A stretch of DNA of 64,000 nt from Gracilaria vermiculophylla (GCA_019155205.2 JAHNZQ020000010.1:1226036-1290035); one strand, 5' to 3'. Positions 20,025 through 29,685 are shown, counted from the stretch's first letter. Program-made: numbers and translations. Notes: generated by a model from the sequence alone, not told the origin.

Positions 20025-21161
20025 ATGAATCCAACTTTACCCATGCAATCACCTGGCAAGACCCTGACTTTGAGTGGACGTTATCGAAATGCACCGGGAT
20101 TTGTTCTCTTGTTTCCCAACGCCCCGACATCAACGAGTTCGTTCACCGGAGAATCTGTTTTGCAAAAGAGACACATCTGCCCATGCGCACGAAATGAGCG
20201 GGGAGAGGTTTTTGCGCCGCATACTTCAAAGGTTCGTTATGTGCCAATGGTGCGCCTCTCGAATAGAGCAGGGAGCAGAAAACGAAACCAACCGTCTGAG
20301 CCAACAACTGAGCCGCAGCGATTGCAAAAGATTCTGGCTCAAATGGGGTTTGCGTCCCGACGAGGTGCTGAGAAAATGATCGAAAGTGGGTCCGTCCGTG
20401 TTAACAACAAGACTGTTACTCAACTAGGTACTATTGTTGTGCCGGGAAAAGATGTGATCCACGTTGATGGAAAGCTAGCAACACTTCAAAAATCAATTTG
20501 GGTTGCAGTGCACAAACCGCGAGGGATGAATTCACTGCCTTCGACAAACAGGCGTTCCGTCGACTCTGAAATCCCACCAGCACTCAGAAAGGGGCTTATT
20601 CCTGTTGCTGGAATTGAAGAAGATGCAAGCGGCTTGCTTATTCTTAGTAATGACCGCAAGGCTGTCGCTCAATTGAATAGTCCAAATTGCAACTTAGTCA
20701 AAGAATGGATTGTCGATTGCTACGGACCAGCACCAAACTCGAAAGCAATCGAGTTGCGACGTGGAGTGGTATTGGAAGGAGAGAAGGATGTCTTCAGACC
20801 GAAGGTAAGTCAATGTTTGTTTCGAAAGTGATTTTGAGGATCGATTAGTACTGACCTCTTTGTGTAGAATGTAGAGTATCAGGGAACCGCAAAAGTCGAA
20901 TTGAGACCACGAGAGAATGCCATCCTAACGCGTTTTCTAGTCCGAGTTCGAGAACATCGTCGCCAGCTCATGAGTCGAATGTTTTCAGCTGTTGGATTGA
21001 CAGTGGTGCGAACGAGTCGCCGTACTTTTGGACCAGTTCTGTTATCTCCTCTGCGACGAGGCAGCTTTCGTCAGTTAACTCCCAATGAGGTGAAGGCGTT
21101 GATGAGAGGTGTGAAAGAAACAACAGTCATTGAAGAACGTTACAAAAAAAGATCTCGTTAA
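20025..21161 (+). CDS. RsuA/RluB-family pseudouridine synthase, two exons, catalytic Asp replaced by Glu
   Basis: Spliced CDS: exon 1 20025-20804 (260 codons) and exon 2 20868-21161, giving 357 residues. An N-terminal extension of about 95 residues, rich in Ser, Thr and basic residues, may target an organelle. An S4 RNA-binding domain follows (about 102-150: QRLQKILAQMGFASRRGAEK). The synthase domain contains HKPRGMNSLPST, SGLLILSNDRKAVAQL, KEWIVDCYG and, in exon 2, VREHRRQLMSRMFSAVG and LRRGSFRQLTPNEVKAL, the standard RluB/E/F order. The catalytic GRLDxxTxGL motif reads A-G-I-E-E-D-A-S-G-L at residues 195-204, so Glu198 aligns with the essential Asp and the Arg is lost. It may be inactive or act as an RNA-binding or ribosome-assembly factor. 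Confidence 0.88.
20805..20867 (+). other. Spliceosomal intron, 63 nt
   Basis: Donor GTAAGT at 20805-20810, branch-point-like TACTGAC at 20848-20854, pyrimidine tract and acceptor TGTAG ending at 20867. Removing it keeps phase 0 and joins two halves of one enzyme domain. It is the only intron I can support in the window. Confidence 0.9.
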
Positions 21162-21883
21162 ATCCACATCTTGTGGCTGAACAAACCGGCAGTTTCTTTC
21201 AGGTTTCTACCGGCCATATCATCGGAAGCAATCCTGCATAGTCGTCAATGTTGGCGCTGCCAAGATCAACCGTTGGAGACATTCGCGAGTCGGGAGCAAA
21301 TCCATGCTCTCGCCTTGAAAAAGTTCTCAGACAATGTAAATCTAAAAGTTACTTTTGCCATAAACTCCAAGTTTGATTTTACACTTATCAAGTTTTGTTT
21401 GTTTCTCCATGATCATGACGGGGTTGATGACGCCATGGGAGATTAATCCACAAGATTCCAGGCGGAGGTGCAATCCTCAGTTGTTAAATAAAAAACTAGT
21501 ACTGTACTGCGAAAATACGACGAGAATCAATTTGCGATGAAATCTATGAGCCTTTCTCTGATGTGCCAGCATGGGGACGGTAAAGTAATAGATCAAGCAA
21601 TCGTTCCGATTCTTCTTGCATGTTTCCAGACAACAAAGACTCATCTCAACTTTCCCCCAGATTGCGAGCCCCAGAAAACTCTCTCCTCAAGCACAACTCA
21701 TGTCAAAAATATATTATTCGCTTCCTTAGAATATTCTTGCGACGTTTGGAAACGTGTTACTCACCCAGACACGACAGACAAATGCGCTCAGTTGCTTTTC
21801 AGGACCGATAACATAAACCTTTGGGTTGCTCGCGTCTCAAAGCTTGGCCTGCTTCCTGACGGCTTTTCAAAGCAATCGCAGCA
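21162..21883. other. Spacer upstream of the DEAD-box gene
   Basis: 722 nt of AT-leaning sequence. A 125-codon ORF (21537-21914) overlaps the helicase start in another frame; its composition is not protein-like enough to call. The helicase promoter should lie here. Confidence 0.4.
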
Positions 21884-23443
21884 ATGGCTTTCGTTGGACC
21901 AGGGCCAAACTTGACCATGCGGCATCCGTGCCTAGCGCACCCTCTCCAAGGTTCGATAAACCTAGGGAGAAAACCGAAGCACACGTTTTTCCATTGTACC
22001 AACAAAAAGCATGCCAAAGTTCATCATATCGCTTGTGCGTGCGATGCCTATGAAGGGCAGGAACAAGGTACCGTATCTCTAGCTTCTGACCACTCGCCTA
22101 AGAATGAAGTCGAGAACGTATTCACATCCTTTCGAGAAGCGTACGAGGGTCAAATCCCATCCTGGCTTTTGAGCAGATTAGAAGAGATGGGGTTTACATA
22201 TCCTACTTCAGTCCAAAGCTCGACCCTTCCGTTAGCTCTGCCAACCTTGAAGGGCGAACTAGGAAAGGACATTGTCATTCATGCCCAAACTGGCTCTGGG
22301 AAAACGCTGGCGTACCTTCTACCCGTTATTACAACAGTTCGACCCGCTCGATCAGTGACTCAGGCATTGGTTGTCGTTCCTACGCAAGAACTGGGCATGC
22401 AAGTGTACAAATTACTGCGACGATTCACCGCAGCATTCATGGTTGACGGCGATGAATCGGCGGATGTGCAAGGAAACAGAAACGTTGACGGCATTTTGGA
22501 CGAAATTGAAAAAGAGCGTACACAAGGTGAGAGGTCTCGTTTTCCAGTTCTCCCGATGCTAAATCAAGCGGATCTACGACGGCAAAAACTACAACTAAGA
22601 GAAGTAGCACCGAGAGTCATTGTTGGAAATCCACATCGTATAGCTGAATTGGTTCGAAGCAGGCGTCTTCGACTGGATCTACTCAAGGTTCTTGTTGTGG
22701 ACGAGTTTGACGCTTGCCTGAGTGACACTTCAACCACCAGTGCACTTCAGACGATTTTGGCTGTTCGCGGCCGTGAGGGGCCGCGTCAAACCATTCTCGC
22801 GAGTGCCACAGTTCCACAACACCGACACTTTTTGAGACAATGTGTGAGTCAAAGATGGACCAGACCAGATATTATGCACGTGTGGGCAGAACAGGACACC
22901 AAAGAATGGGTACCAGAGTCTCTTGAACACATGTATGCCATTTGCGAGGGTCGCAAAAAGCTTGCTGCGCTTCGAACTCTGTTAGTGAGATTCAACTCGG
23001 ATATGAAGGAGGGCAAAAGTTGCGGCTTTGATTTGCGGGCAGTCGTCTTTGTGATGGCTTCCAGAAACGTCAAGCAGCTTGTGGAGGCATTGAATGCTGT
23101 TCTTCGACGAGATTTTACCCTTGATAAAAATCCTGTCGTCGGTATCTGGGATGATTCTTCTGTGTTTCACCGCAAGACCGCGCTCCAATCGTTCAGGCAA
23201 GGAAGCGCGAAAGTGTTGATCGGCACAGATGTGGCTGCACGCGGATTAGACGTGCCTGACATCACACATGTTTTTCATTTTGACCTACCTACAGATGCTG
23301 ACGCTTACTTGCACCGCGCAGGACGGACCGGAAGGCAGGGGAGACCTGGGTCTTCTGTTGTTCTCGTATCCCCGGGCGAGCAATTTGTCGTGTCTCGCAT
23401 TTCAAACTCGCTCGGCATAGAGTTCATCCGTTTAGGAAAGTAG
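21884..23443 (+). CDS. DEAD-box RNA helicase with DEFD motif II, possibly organellar
   Basis: ATP-dependent RNA helicase, 519 residues from ATG 21884. The order of motifs is a Q-motif-like FTYPTSVQSSTLP, Walker A AQTGSGKTLAY (Lys140), motif Ia VVVPTQELGMQV, a divergent GNPHRIAEL in place of TPGR, motif II VVDEFDA (Asp273), motif III ASATVP, motif V IGTDVAARGLD and motif VI HRAGRTGRQG. The DEAD box is thus DEFD. The first 60 residues hold Cys/His (HCTNKKHAKVHHIACACD) and basic residues and could be a targeting region. An insertion of about 50 charged residues separates motif Ia from the GNPHR motif. Resembles the divergent plastid RH58-type helicases in that respect; the location is inferred. 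Confidence 0.92.
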   Translation: MAFVGPGPNLTMRHPCLAHPLQGSINLGRKPKHTFFHCTNKKHAKVHHIACACDAYEGQEQGTVSLASDHSPKNEVENVFTSFREAYEGQIPSWLLSRLEEMGFTYPTSVQSSTLPLALPTLKGELGKDIVIHAQTGSGKTLAYLLPVITTVRPARSVTQALVVVPTQELGMQVYKLLRRFTAAFMVDGDESADVQGNRNVDGILDEIEKERTQGERSRFPVLPMLNQADLRRQKLQLREVAPRVIVGNPHRIAELVRSRRLRLDLLKVLVVDEFDACLSDTSTTSALQTILAVRGREGPRQTILASATVPQHRHFLRQCVSQRWTRPDIMHVWAEQDTKEWVPESLEHMYAICEGRKKLAALRTLLVRFNSDMKEGKSCGFDLRAVVFVMASRNVKQLVEALNAVLRRDFTLDKNPVVGIWDDSSVFHRKTALQSFRQGSAKVLIGTDVAARGLDVPDITHVFHFDLPTDADAYLHRAGRTGRQGRPGSSVVLVSPGEQFVVSRISNSLGIEFIRLGK

Positions 23444-24469
23444 AACCGTGAGCCTTGCAATCTGGCTTGACGAAAGCGGCGAGTCTATTCCCTTTCTACT
23501 TGCTTTGAACCATTGCATCAAGCAATGGGCAATGTGGAGATTTTTTCAAGAATAGAAAACCAACATGTTCGAAGTGAGGGGGTTTCACTGCCGATAAACT
23601 CATGCAAACGTGTACTTTCAACTCGTTGGTTTCTCCATCTTTTCTGCCGAGATCATGCATAACCCTCCTCGATGCGATGCAACCAAGCAGTGCAAGGGGC
23701 TACGGAACGAGATTTCGAGTTTCTTGGTATTGTCTTTTTATTGCCAACAGTACCACACACTCGGAAGATAATTTGAATGTTCAGAGTGGGCAAGCTAGCC
23801 CCTGTTACCGACGCGGCTCAATTGGCATGTGTGAACTTAAGGGTATTCGGGTGCTCTCGCCAACAGTCACGATTCCGTATGGACAACAGAAATGCCAGCT
23901 CGCTAGCCCGTCCCCCCACAACAGTCTCCCACGACGACGGTCAGCCATTACTTACCTTGGTAACTATGCAAGTGCTGAGCCCCTTTGAAAGGAGCCACTT
24001 TCTCCCCGCGCTTTTACAGAAACAGAGACAACCCAGAGGTGCCGCGTGCGTCCACAATTTCCAAGGTCCCGTCCCGCGAGCGGCAGACGGTCATACGCCC
24101 GACAGAATCGTGGGACGCGCTCTGCGCATCAATGTCGGTTCCGTCCTCAGCGGTGTTGCACTCCAAAAATTATTGCTCACAAGCGACACACCCACGTTGC
24201 TGCATGCGGCTCGCTGTTGCACTGCGGCCCGCGCCGCAAGCGCTGCCCGCGCAAGCGATGGACCGGGCAGAGGGGCAATGTCGAGGGGTGTTCCGCCAAA
24301 AGCATTTTACTCACTCATACGCACTTTGGCCGAGTTGCTTTTGGAAGCGCAGTGTGCGACGGCAGGTTTCGTGCTCGGACTGACGCGACCGCCACATCTG
24401 CACCGCCGTTTCAGGCAAGGAAGCTGCGTCGAGCACAAGTGGTAGCCGCCGCGGTTCGACAGACTCGAG
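23444..24469. other. Spacer upstream of the ubiquitin-like gene
   Basis: About 1 kb. All three plus-strand frames stay open for long stretches in the right half (up to 222 codons from 23777), which points to composition rather than coding. No domain is recognisable in any of them. Confidence 0.35.
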
Positions 24470-24928
24470 ATGGGAGCGTGCTTCAGCTCCAGTGCGGAGG
24501 TAAAGCTCACGAGCGCAAAGAGTCAAACGGCTCCGTTCACAATGTCCATTGCATTTCCCTTTTGCGCTCCGTACAGCCTTCAAGTGGAGCCCAGCGAAAA
24601 GCTTGGCTCGGTGCGGAAACGAGTGGTTGCCGAGATGGAGCGTCGCGAGAGGATGGGCGAAGATTTTGCGCGCGTGGAGGGAAGCCTGGTCACGACAGAC
24701 GAAGACACGATGGAAAGAAAGCAGCTGACCGACAACGTGACCGTTGCGCAAGCCGGGATTAAGCCCAAACAGTACCTGTGGTTCCAGGACGAGGAAGAAA
24801 ACACGCGGGTGCAAGACTTGATCCTGCGCAGCTCGAGGCTGACGCAAAACACGTCGCACAACAGTCGGGGGGTGAAGCAGGGCATGGCTTTGATAAAGGA
24901 AGAGGACGAAGCCGTGGCGGGTTACTAG
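24470..24928 (+). CDS. N-acylated ubiquitin-like-fold protein, 152 aa
   Basis: ATG 24470 begins MGACFSSS, a Gly2 myristoylation site with a neighbouring Cys for palmitoylation, the dual signal of plasma-membrane proteins. Residues about 27-105 look like a ubiquitin-like beta-grasp: an opening strand pair (FPFCAPYSLQVEPSEKLGSV), a helix (RKRVVAEMERRER), then LTDNVTVAQAGIKPKQYLWF, resembling the end of a UBL domain where D-x-x-T-x-x-x-x-G-I-x-x-x-x-x-L is typical. The C-terminal 40 residues are polar. No di-glycine end is present, so it would not be conjugated. The acylation motif is clear; the fold is inferred from pattern only. Homologues are unknown to me. Confidence 0.6.
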   Translation: MGACFSSSAEVKLTSAKSQTAPFTMSIAFPFCAPYSLQVEPSEKLGSVRKRVVAEMERRERMGEDFARVEGSLVTTDEDTMERKQLTDNVTVAQAGIKPKQYLWFQDEEENTRVQDLILRSSRLTQNTSHNSRGVKQGMALIKEEDEAVAGY

Positions 24929-25188
24929 CCGCGCCGTGTGGCAACAGCGGCTGCGTCAAGAACGGGACGGGGCGGAAATGAACAGCAGTGCGGGATTTTT
25001 GAGTGTACACGTGAGCGCGTGGTGGCGGAAGGCGGGGAGGCAACGTTTTCGGCTGTGTGCATGTGTTTGGCATGGGACGTTGGGGCGAAGGCGCTTGTTG
25101 ATAATTGTGGGCAAAACAGGGCGAAAACGAGAGGCGACTCGGTAGAGAAGGAGAGTGAGTAAAGAAGCGGGGCGGTGATCGGCGGGGG

Positions 25189-25770
25189 TCAAATGTCGAC
25201 AATGACGTAGGTGTGGACTTGGTTTGGCTTTTTCAGGATCTGCATGTTTGAGTAGGTTATTGCTTTGACCTCGGTTCCTTGGGAATGTCGGGAGGCATCA
25301 AAGTTTCCGCCGCGCACGGTGGCGCTGATTTGGTAGGTGAAGGTATCCAGAGATCGAATTATTAGTTGCTTGGTTACAAATTGCTCGGTGTGGAAGATGT
25401 AGAGGCATTCGTCCATGAGATTAAACAAGAGGCTTTGCTCATCGTGGGCGTGGACGTGGATGTCGGCGTCCAGATGGGATTGAATTTCGGGGAGCTCGAC
25501 CATGTAGGCCGACATGGCGACAACGGCGGCGCCGAAGGCCTCGGCCAAGTCGAGGCCCCACGAGTGGATTTGCACGTCGGCGGTGTGGTCGAGGTACTCC
25601 CAGCCGCCGCGCTGGGCGGCGTGCGGGGCGGCGGCGGGCGTCGGGCGGAACGAGCGCGAGGGCGGTTTGGGTGGAGCGGCGCGGCGGCGGCGCGCGTCGT
25701 CTGAAGGCGTGAAGACGTCTCTTTGGGGGAGCTGCGGCCACGCGACGGCGAACGCCTCTTCGGCGGCCAT
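25189..25770 (-). CDS. Archease (tRNA-splicing ligase cofactor)
   Basis: Archease activates the RtcB-type RNA ligase used in tRNA splicing and RNA repair. I start it at ATG 25770 (context gccgaaccATGg) giving 193 residues; the frame is open further upstream only as translated GC-rich repeat without an ATG. The domain begins at about residue 54: GWEYLDHTADVQIHSWG, followed by LAEAFGAAVVAMSAYMV, then HDEQSLLFNLMDECLYIF and the C-terminal EVKAITYSNMQI and YVIVDI. The first Asp of DHTAD and the terminal Asp-Ile are the family's metal-binding positions. About 50 extra N-terminal residues, rich in Pro, Arg and Ala, precede the domain. GC falls from start to end. No RtcB gene is nearby. Confidence 0.92.
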   Translation of the reverse strand: MAAEEAFAVAWPQLPQRDVFTPSDDARRRRAAPPKPPSRSFRPTPAAAPHAAQRGGWEYLDHTADVQIHSWGLDLAEAFGAAVVAMSAYMVELPEIQSHLDADIHVHAHDEQSLLFNLMDECLYIFHTEQFVTKQLIIRSLDTFTYQISATVRGGNFDASRHSQGTEVKAITYSNMQILKKPNQVHTYVIVDI

Positions 25771-26318
25771 GGTTCGGCAGCGCGCCTGCGCACTCGATGC
25801 GCGGGGCGGTGCGGCGGCGGTGCGGCGGCGGTGCGGCGGCGGTGCGGCGGCGGTGCGGCGGCGGGCGCGCGCGCTGCGCCGTCGCGTTTCAAAGGCGCCT
25901 CTCCGCGCGCCAACACGGCGCAGCAGGCGCGGCTGCGCGCTCGGGGAGTGCAGCGCTGACAGTGGCCTTACAGCGCTGGTGGGCGTGGACACCACGTGGG
26001 CTGCGTGGCGGGCGCGGCTCGCTTCGAGACGGTGGCGCCAAAATGAGTACAAGTACAAACTGCATTGGGGAGGCGGCGCCTTTTATCACGGCGTGCCGCT
26101 GGGCGTTGTGCTGCGAAGGTGAGTGAGAGAAAGCAAACAGCTATGGGACGAATGCAGAGCACGCGCCGTTGGCGCATTCACCGAGCACAAGACGCCAACC
26201 GGCGCGCAAGACGCACCGAGCGAGCACACGCAGCGCTAGTGTAAAACGCAATGTTGTTTGCTGTTAATGTATGCTAGTAGTATCACATCGTAAACCACTA
26301 AAAATGCATGAGTTTGCA
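25771..26318. promoter_or_regulatory. GC-rich region upstream of archease, with short tandem repeats
   Basis: Immediately upstream of the archease start, GGTGCGGCGGC-type units repeat about five times on the plus strand (about 25809-25865). Further out lie a minus-strand GATAAAA (26081-26087) and an ATTGG at 26064-26068, i.e. a CCAAT box in gene orientation. The last 150 nt, next to the following gene, are of ordinary composition. Confidence 0.5.
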
Positions 26319-26705
26319 TCACAGAACCCGCGGTAGTCCGAAGCTGGGAAGACATGCGTCCGCTTTTTGAAGATCCGAGTAGAGCACGCTTCTGCGAATG
26401 CGGCCTCTGCGCCGGTACGAATCACAAGACGAACGCAACCTTGCGGGGTTGCTACTAATGTACTTGATGCACAGTTTGACCAAACGGTCGGAGCGGCTTG
26501 TGGTGATCCATCGGTAGTAGCATCCGCACCTGGCAACGGCCAAAATGTCTCCAAACGAGCACGAGTCAAGCGACCGCTGCGTGCGCGTTTGGAGCTCTGG
26601 CGGCGCGGCGAGCCGCGGCGCAGCATCGGCAGGCGCCGTTGCCGCGGCCGACTGCAGAGCGAGCAGCAGCGCGGCGCATTGGAGAAGCAGCTTGAACAAC
26701 GGCAT
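26319..26705 (-). CDS. Small secreted protein with six cysteines, 128 aa
   Basis: The frame is open from ATG 27362 but only the part from ATG 26705 has protein character. It begins MPLFKLLLQCAALLLALQSA, a clean signal peptide with likely cleavage near residues 20-24. The mature part holds six Cys (SCSF, ARCGCYY, KLCI, SCDS, ACLP), enough for three disulfides, and is rich in Arg and Ser. No family is recognised. GC is very high at the start and about 50% at the end. The long upstream extension to 27362 would be Ala/Arg-only translation of the GC island and is more likely 5' UTR. Coding status is moderately supported. Confidence 0.5.
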   Translation of the reverse strand: MPLFKLLLQCAALLLALQSAAATAPADAAPRLAAPPELQTRTQRSLDSCSFGDILAVARCGCYYRWITTSRSDRLVKLCIKYISSNPARLRSSCDSYRRRGRIRRSVLYSDLQKADACLPSFGLPRVL

Positions 26706-27047
26706 GTCGGAGCGGGCGGGGCGCGGGGGGCGGCGGCGGTCAGCGACGGGCGCTGCCGGCGCGCTTAGCCGGCAGCGGCTGGCCGAGTGCTTAAGTAGCG
26801 CTCTCGCAGCCACAGCTGCTGCACGCCGGCCTCGCGCTCCCGAAAAGCTTCCGCGCAAAACAGCAATACACCGCGTCGGCCACTCGGCGCCACGCCACCG
26901 CGTACACGCCGGTGCGAGTGCTACACGCCGGCAGGAGGGGCGCGCCGCGCGCTGTGATTCGGCGTGCCGTCCAACTGGACGCTGCGCATGCGCGCGCAGC
27001 AGCGCGCCCACTCGGCGCCACCGCCGCCGCGCGCGGCGCCCACTCGC

Positions 27048-27078
<31 letters not shown>

Positions 27079-27654
27079 AACTGCGCGGCCGCGCGCGCGC
27101 GCGCGCGCGCGCGCCCAGCGCGCGCCAGAGCACGCGCGCCAAGCATTGCTCGCGCCCGCCCTCGCGCGAGGCGCCGCCGCATATGTGCGCCGCCGCTCGA
27201 GCAGCGCGCGCGTGAATTGTGCGCGCCAATGGCGCCGTTGCTGCGCCCATGCGTCCGTCTCCTGCCAACGCGCCGCGCCGCGCCGCGGCGAGTGCCCGCC
27301 GTATCGCCGCATGCGGCGCGGCACAAACGCGCCACACCCGCGCTTCCGGCGCACGCACGCATGCAAAGTCGAAGAGTTGTTTATACACACGACAGCCGGC
27401 GCACCACATGCCGCCGGCCACTATATACAACACATCACAGCTCGCCGCTGCTCTCATGCCCACATGCTCACACCGCGCTGCGTCCAAACAAGCGTGTGCA
27501 ACAGAGCGACACCATACACACGCACAACAACGCCCACACCCCCCAGCTGTGCTCGTTCTTCGTCCCACTTGTCGCCGCTTGCCCGTCTCATTGTACACAG
27601 CTGCCAGAGTGCAGCGGCGCCCAACCCACGCGGCGTGCGCCCTCATTCAGCACA
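26706..27654 (-). promoter_or_regulatory. GC island upstream of the six-cysteine gene, with two TATA-like boxes
   Basis: The segment 26980-27330 is almost pure G+C with (GCC)n around 27047-27079 and alternating CG at 27092-27116. Reading on the minus strand, TATATAG (27421-27427) and TATAAAC (27379-27385) stand out at the outer edge, and a plus-strand CCAAT lies at 27226-27230. This implies a long GC-rich leader of about 640 nt if transcription begins there. The remainder to 27654 is the 3' side of the Hint gene. Confidence 0.45.
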
Positions 27655-28289
27655 TCACGCGCCCCCATCCAGCGCTGCGCACAGCACGGCGCTTATCCGC
27701 TGCGCCCACACCGTGCGCCACGCAAACGCCGCCCGCACCGGCGCCATCAGCGCCTTGGCCGCCACCGGCCGCACCGCCGTCGTGTACGTGCTCACCGCCA
27801 CCCCGTTCACCACAATGTCCCCGTGCAGCGTCTGCGGGTTGTACAGCCCGCGCCGCGCCCCCGTCCACACGCGCACGGCCGCAATCGTGCCGTTGGCGCC
27901 CGCGTGCAGCACGTGGCCCGCGCGCACGCTTGCCGCCGCCACCAGCCTGCCGCGCACGTACAGCAGGTGCCCGCCCGACAGCGCCAGCGTCTGCCCGTGC
28001 GACGCGGCGATGTTCACGAAGCGCCGCGCCGCGCCGCGCTCGCGGTGCGAGAACATGAACACCGCCGAGAACACCGCCGCGCCCGCGCCGTCGCGGCCCA
28101 CCAGCACGCGGTCGCCCACGCGCAGCGCGTCCATGCGCACCGTCGACCCGTCCTGCAGCGAGACGGTGGCGTCGGCCGGGAAGCACGCGCGCCCGTCCGA
28201 GCGCCCCGCCGCCGCCGCCGCCGACTCCTCCTCCGCCGCCGCCCCGAACGTGGACGGCGCCCCGTCGGGCTCGGCCGCGTCGCCCGCGC

Positions 28290-28320
<31 letters not shown>

Positions 28321-29685
28321 CACGGGCGTGGCGCCCGGCGTTTCGCGCGCCGACTCTGCGGACGCGTCGCCCGCGTCGCCCGCGTCGTCCGCGTCGCCCG
28401 CGTCGCCCCACACCGCGTCCAGCCCCAAAGACGCTGATTCTGACTCCTCCGCCGCTTCGGCCGCCGCCGCCGGCGAGATGGCCTCCGGCGCGGAGGTGCC
28501 GACGGGCGGCGGGTCGGCGCGGATTTGCTGCTCGATGTCGGCAGCGTCAATGACCACCGGCGGCGGCGCGTACTCGTCGTCGTCGTCGAGCACGGTAGTG
28601 AACTGGTCGTCGTCGACGCCGGAAGCGGCGTCGTCGATGATCTGCTCGTGGCGCGGCACTTGCACGATGCTGTAGGCGGACGCGGCGGACGCGCCGTCAA
28701 AGCGGCCGCTGATGGGGTACAGCCAGTTGCCAAACTCGCCCACGGCGATGGGGCCGGTGGTGAGGGCGCTCTTGAGGTAGCGGATGAACTTGGCCTCGCG
28801 CGCGTGCTTGCGGCTGAACTCCAGCACGGCGATGGCGTTGAGGTGCGGCATGGTGAGGTACATCACGTTTTCGTTGGTGGAGTCGAACAGAATGCCCAGC
28901 GCGCCAACAAACGTGGTGACGCGCCCCACGACGTCGACCTTGCGCATGAGCGGAATGACGGAGTTGCGCTTGACGGTGAAGGTGAAGATGTGGCCGGTGG
29001 CCGAGTTTACCACGTACGCGGTCTCGTTGAACTTTTGGGTCCACTCGACGCCATACGCGTTGATGGCGCCGTTGCGGTGGACGTAGGCGGCGCCGTCGTA
29101 CTGCACGCGCTCGCCCTGGAAGACGGTGTCCGCGAGCGGGGGCGGGCGGCCGCGCAGCGGGCCGTCGTCGGCCAGCGGCAGGTAGTGGAAGCGGTCGTTG
29201 TTGGAGTCGACGACGAGCAGCTGGTAGCGCGTCTGGATGCAGGCGGTGAGGAAGGCGGTGCCGCCCTTTTCGCGCACGGTGGTGAGCTGGTACTTGCGCA
29301 GCAGCTCGCCGCGGCGGTTGAAGGCGAAGACGGCGCCGGTGTGGCGGCCGGTGGCGTACAGCGTGCCGGGGCCGCGCGAGTCCAGGCACAGGCCGCCGAA
29401 CGGCTGGTCGTCGCCGCCGCGGTTGAGGATGGCGGCGGCGCCGGTCTTGACGTCGACGAGCATGATCTGGCCGGACGCGGAGGCGACGTACATGGTGGTG
29501 TCCAAGCCGGCGACGATGGCGACGGGGCGATCGAGCAGCTGTTGCGTGTTGGAGTCCTTGAGCATGATTTCGATGGGGAAGGTTGCGCGAAAGGGGGCGG
29601 GGGGGGGGTCGGCGCGCGCGCGCGCGGCGCGCAGCGCCAGCACGGCGAGCAGCGGCAGCAGCAGCGGCAGCAGCGCGGTGCCCAT
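27655..29685 (-). CDS. Secreted beta-propeller plus Hedgehog-type Hint (Hog) domain protein
   Basis: 676 residues from ATG 29685. MGTALLPLLLPLLAVLALRA is a signal peptide. Residues about 35-330 form an SMP-30/NHL-type propeller with blades such as LDTTMYVASASGQIMLVDV, GGLCLDSRGPGTLYATGR and YQLLVVDSNNDRFHYLPL. A low-complexity Ala/Glu/Asp linker covers about 345-495. The Hint domain starts at Cys501 (ACFPADATVSLQDG), continues with VFSAVFMFSHR and LALSGGHLLYV, and ends near VNGVAVSTYTTAV. Cys501 is the splice-junction nucleophile; Ser570-x-x-His573 replaces the T-x-x-H of Hedgehog. Hog domains cleave themselves and, in Hedgehog, attach cholesterol. The release of the propeller with or without a lipid is inferred. 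GC3 is near saturation. Confidence 0.88.

Noticed and set aside
21537..21914. 125-codon ORF overlapping the DEAD-box start
   Set aside because: Overlaps a secure gene in another frame and matches nothing recognisable.
23777..24445. 222-codon ORF upstream of the ubiquitin-like gene
   Set aside because: All three frames are open here, no domain and no protein-like composition.
26545..28437. 630-codon plus-strand ORF across the six-cysteine and Hint genes
   Set aside because: Only Arg, Ala, Pro and Ser composition; it is open because stop codons are rare in pure G+C, and it opposes genes with real domains.
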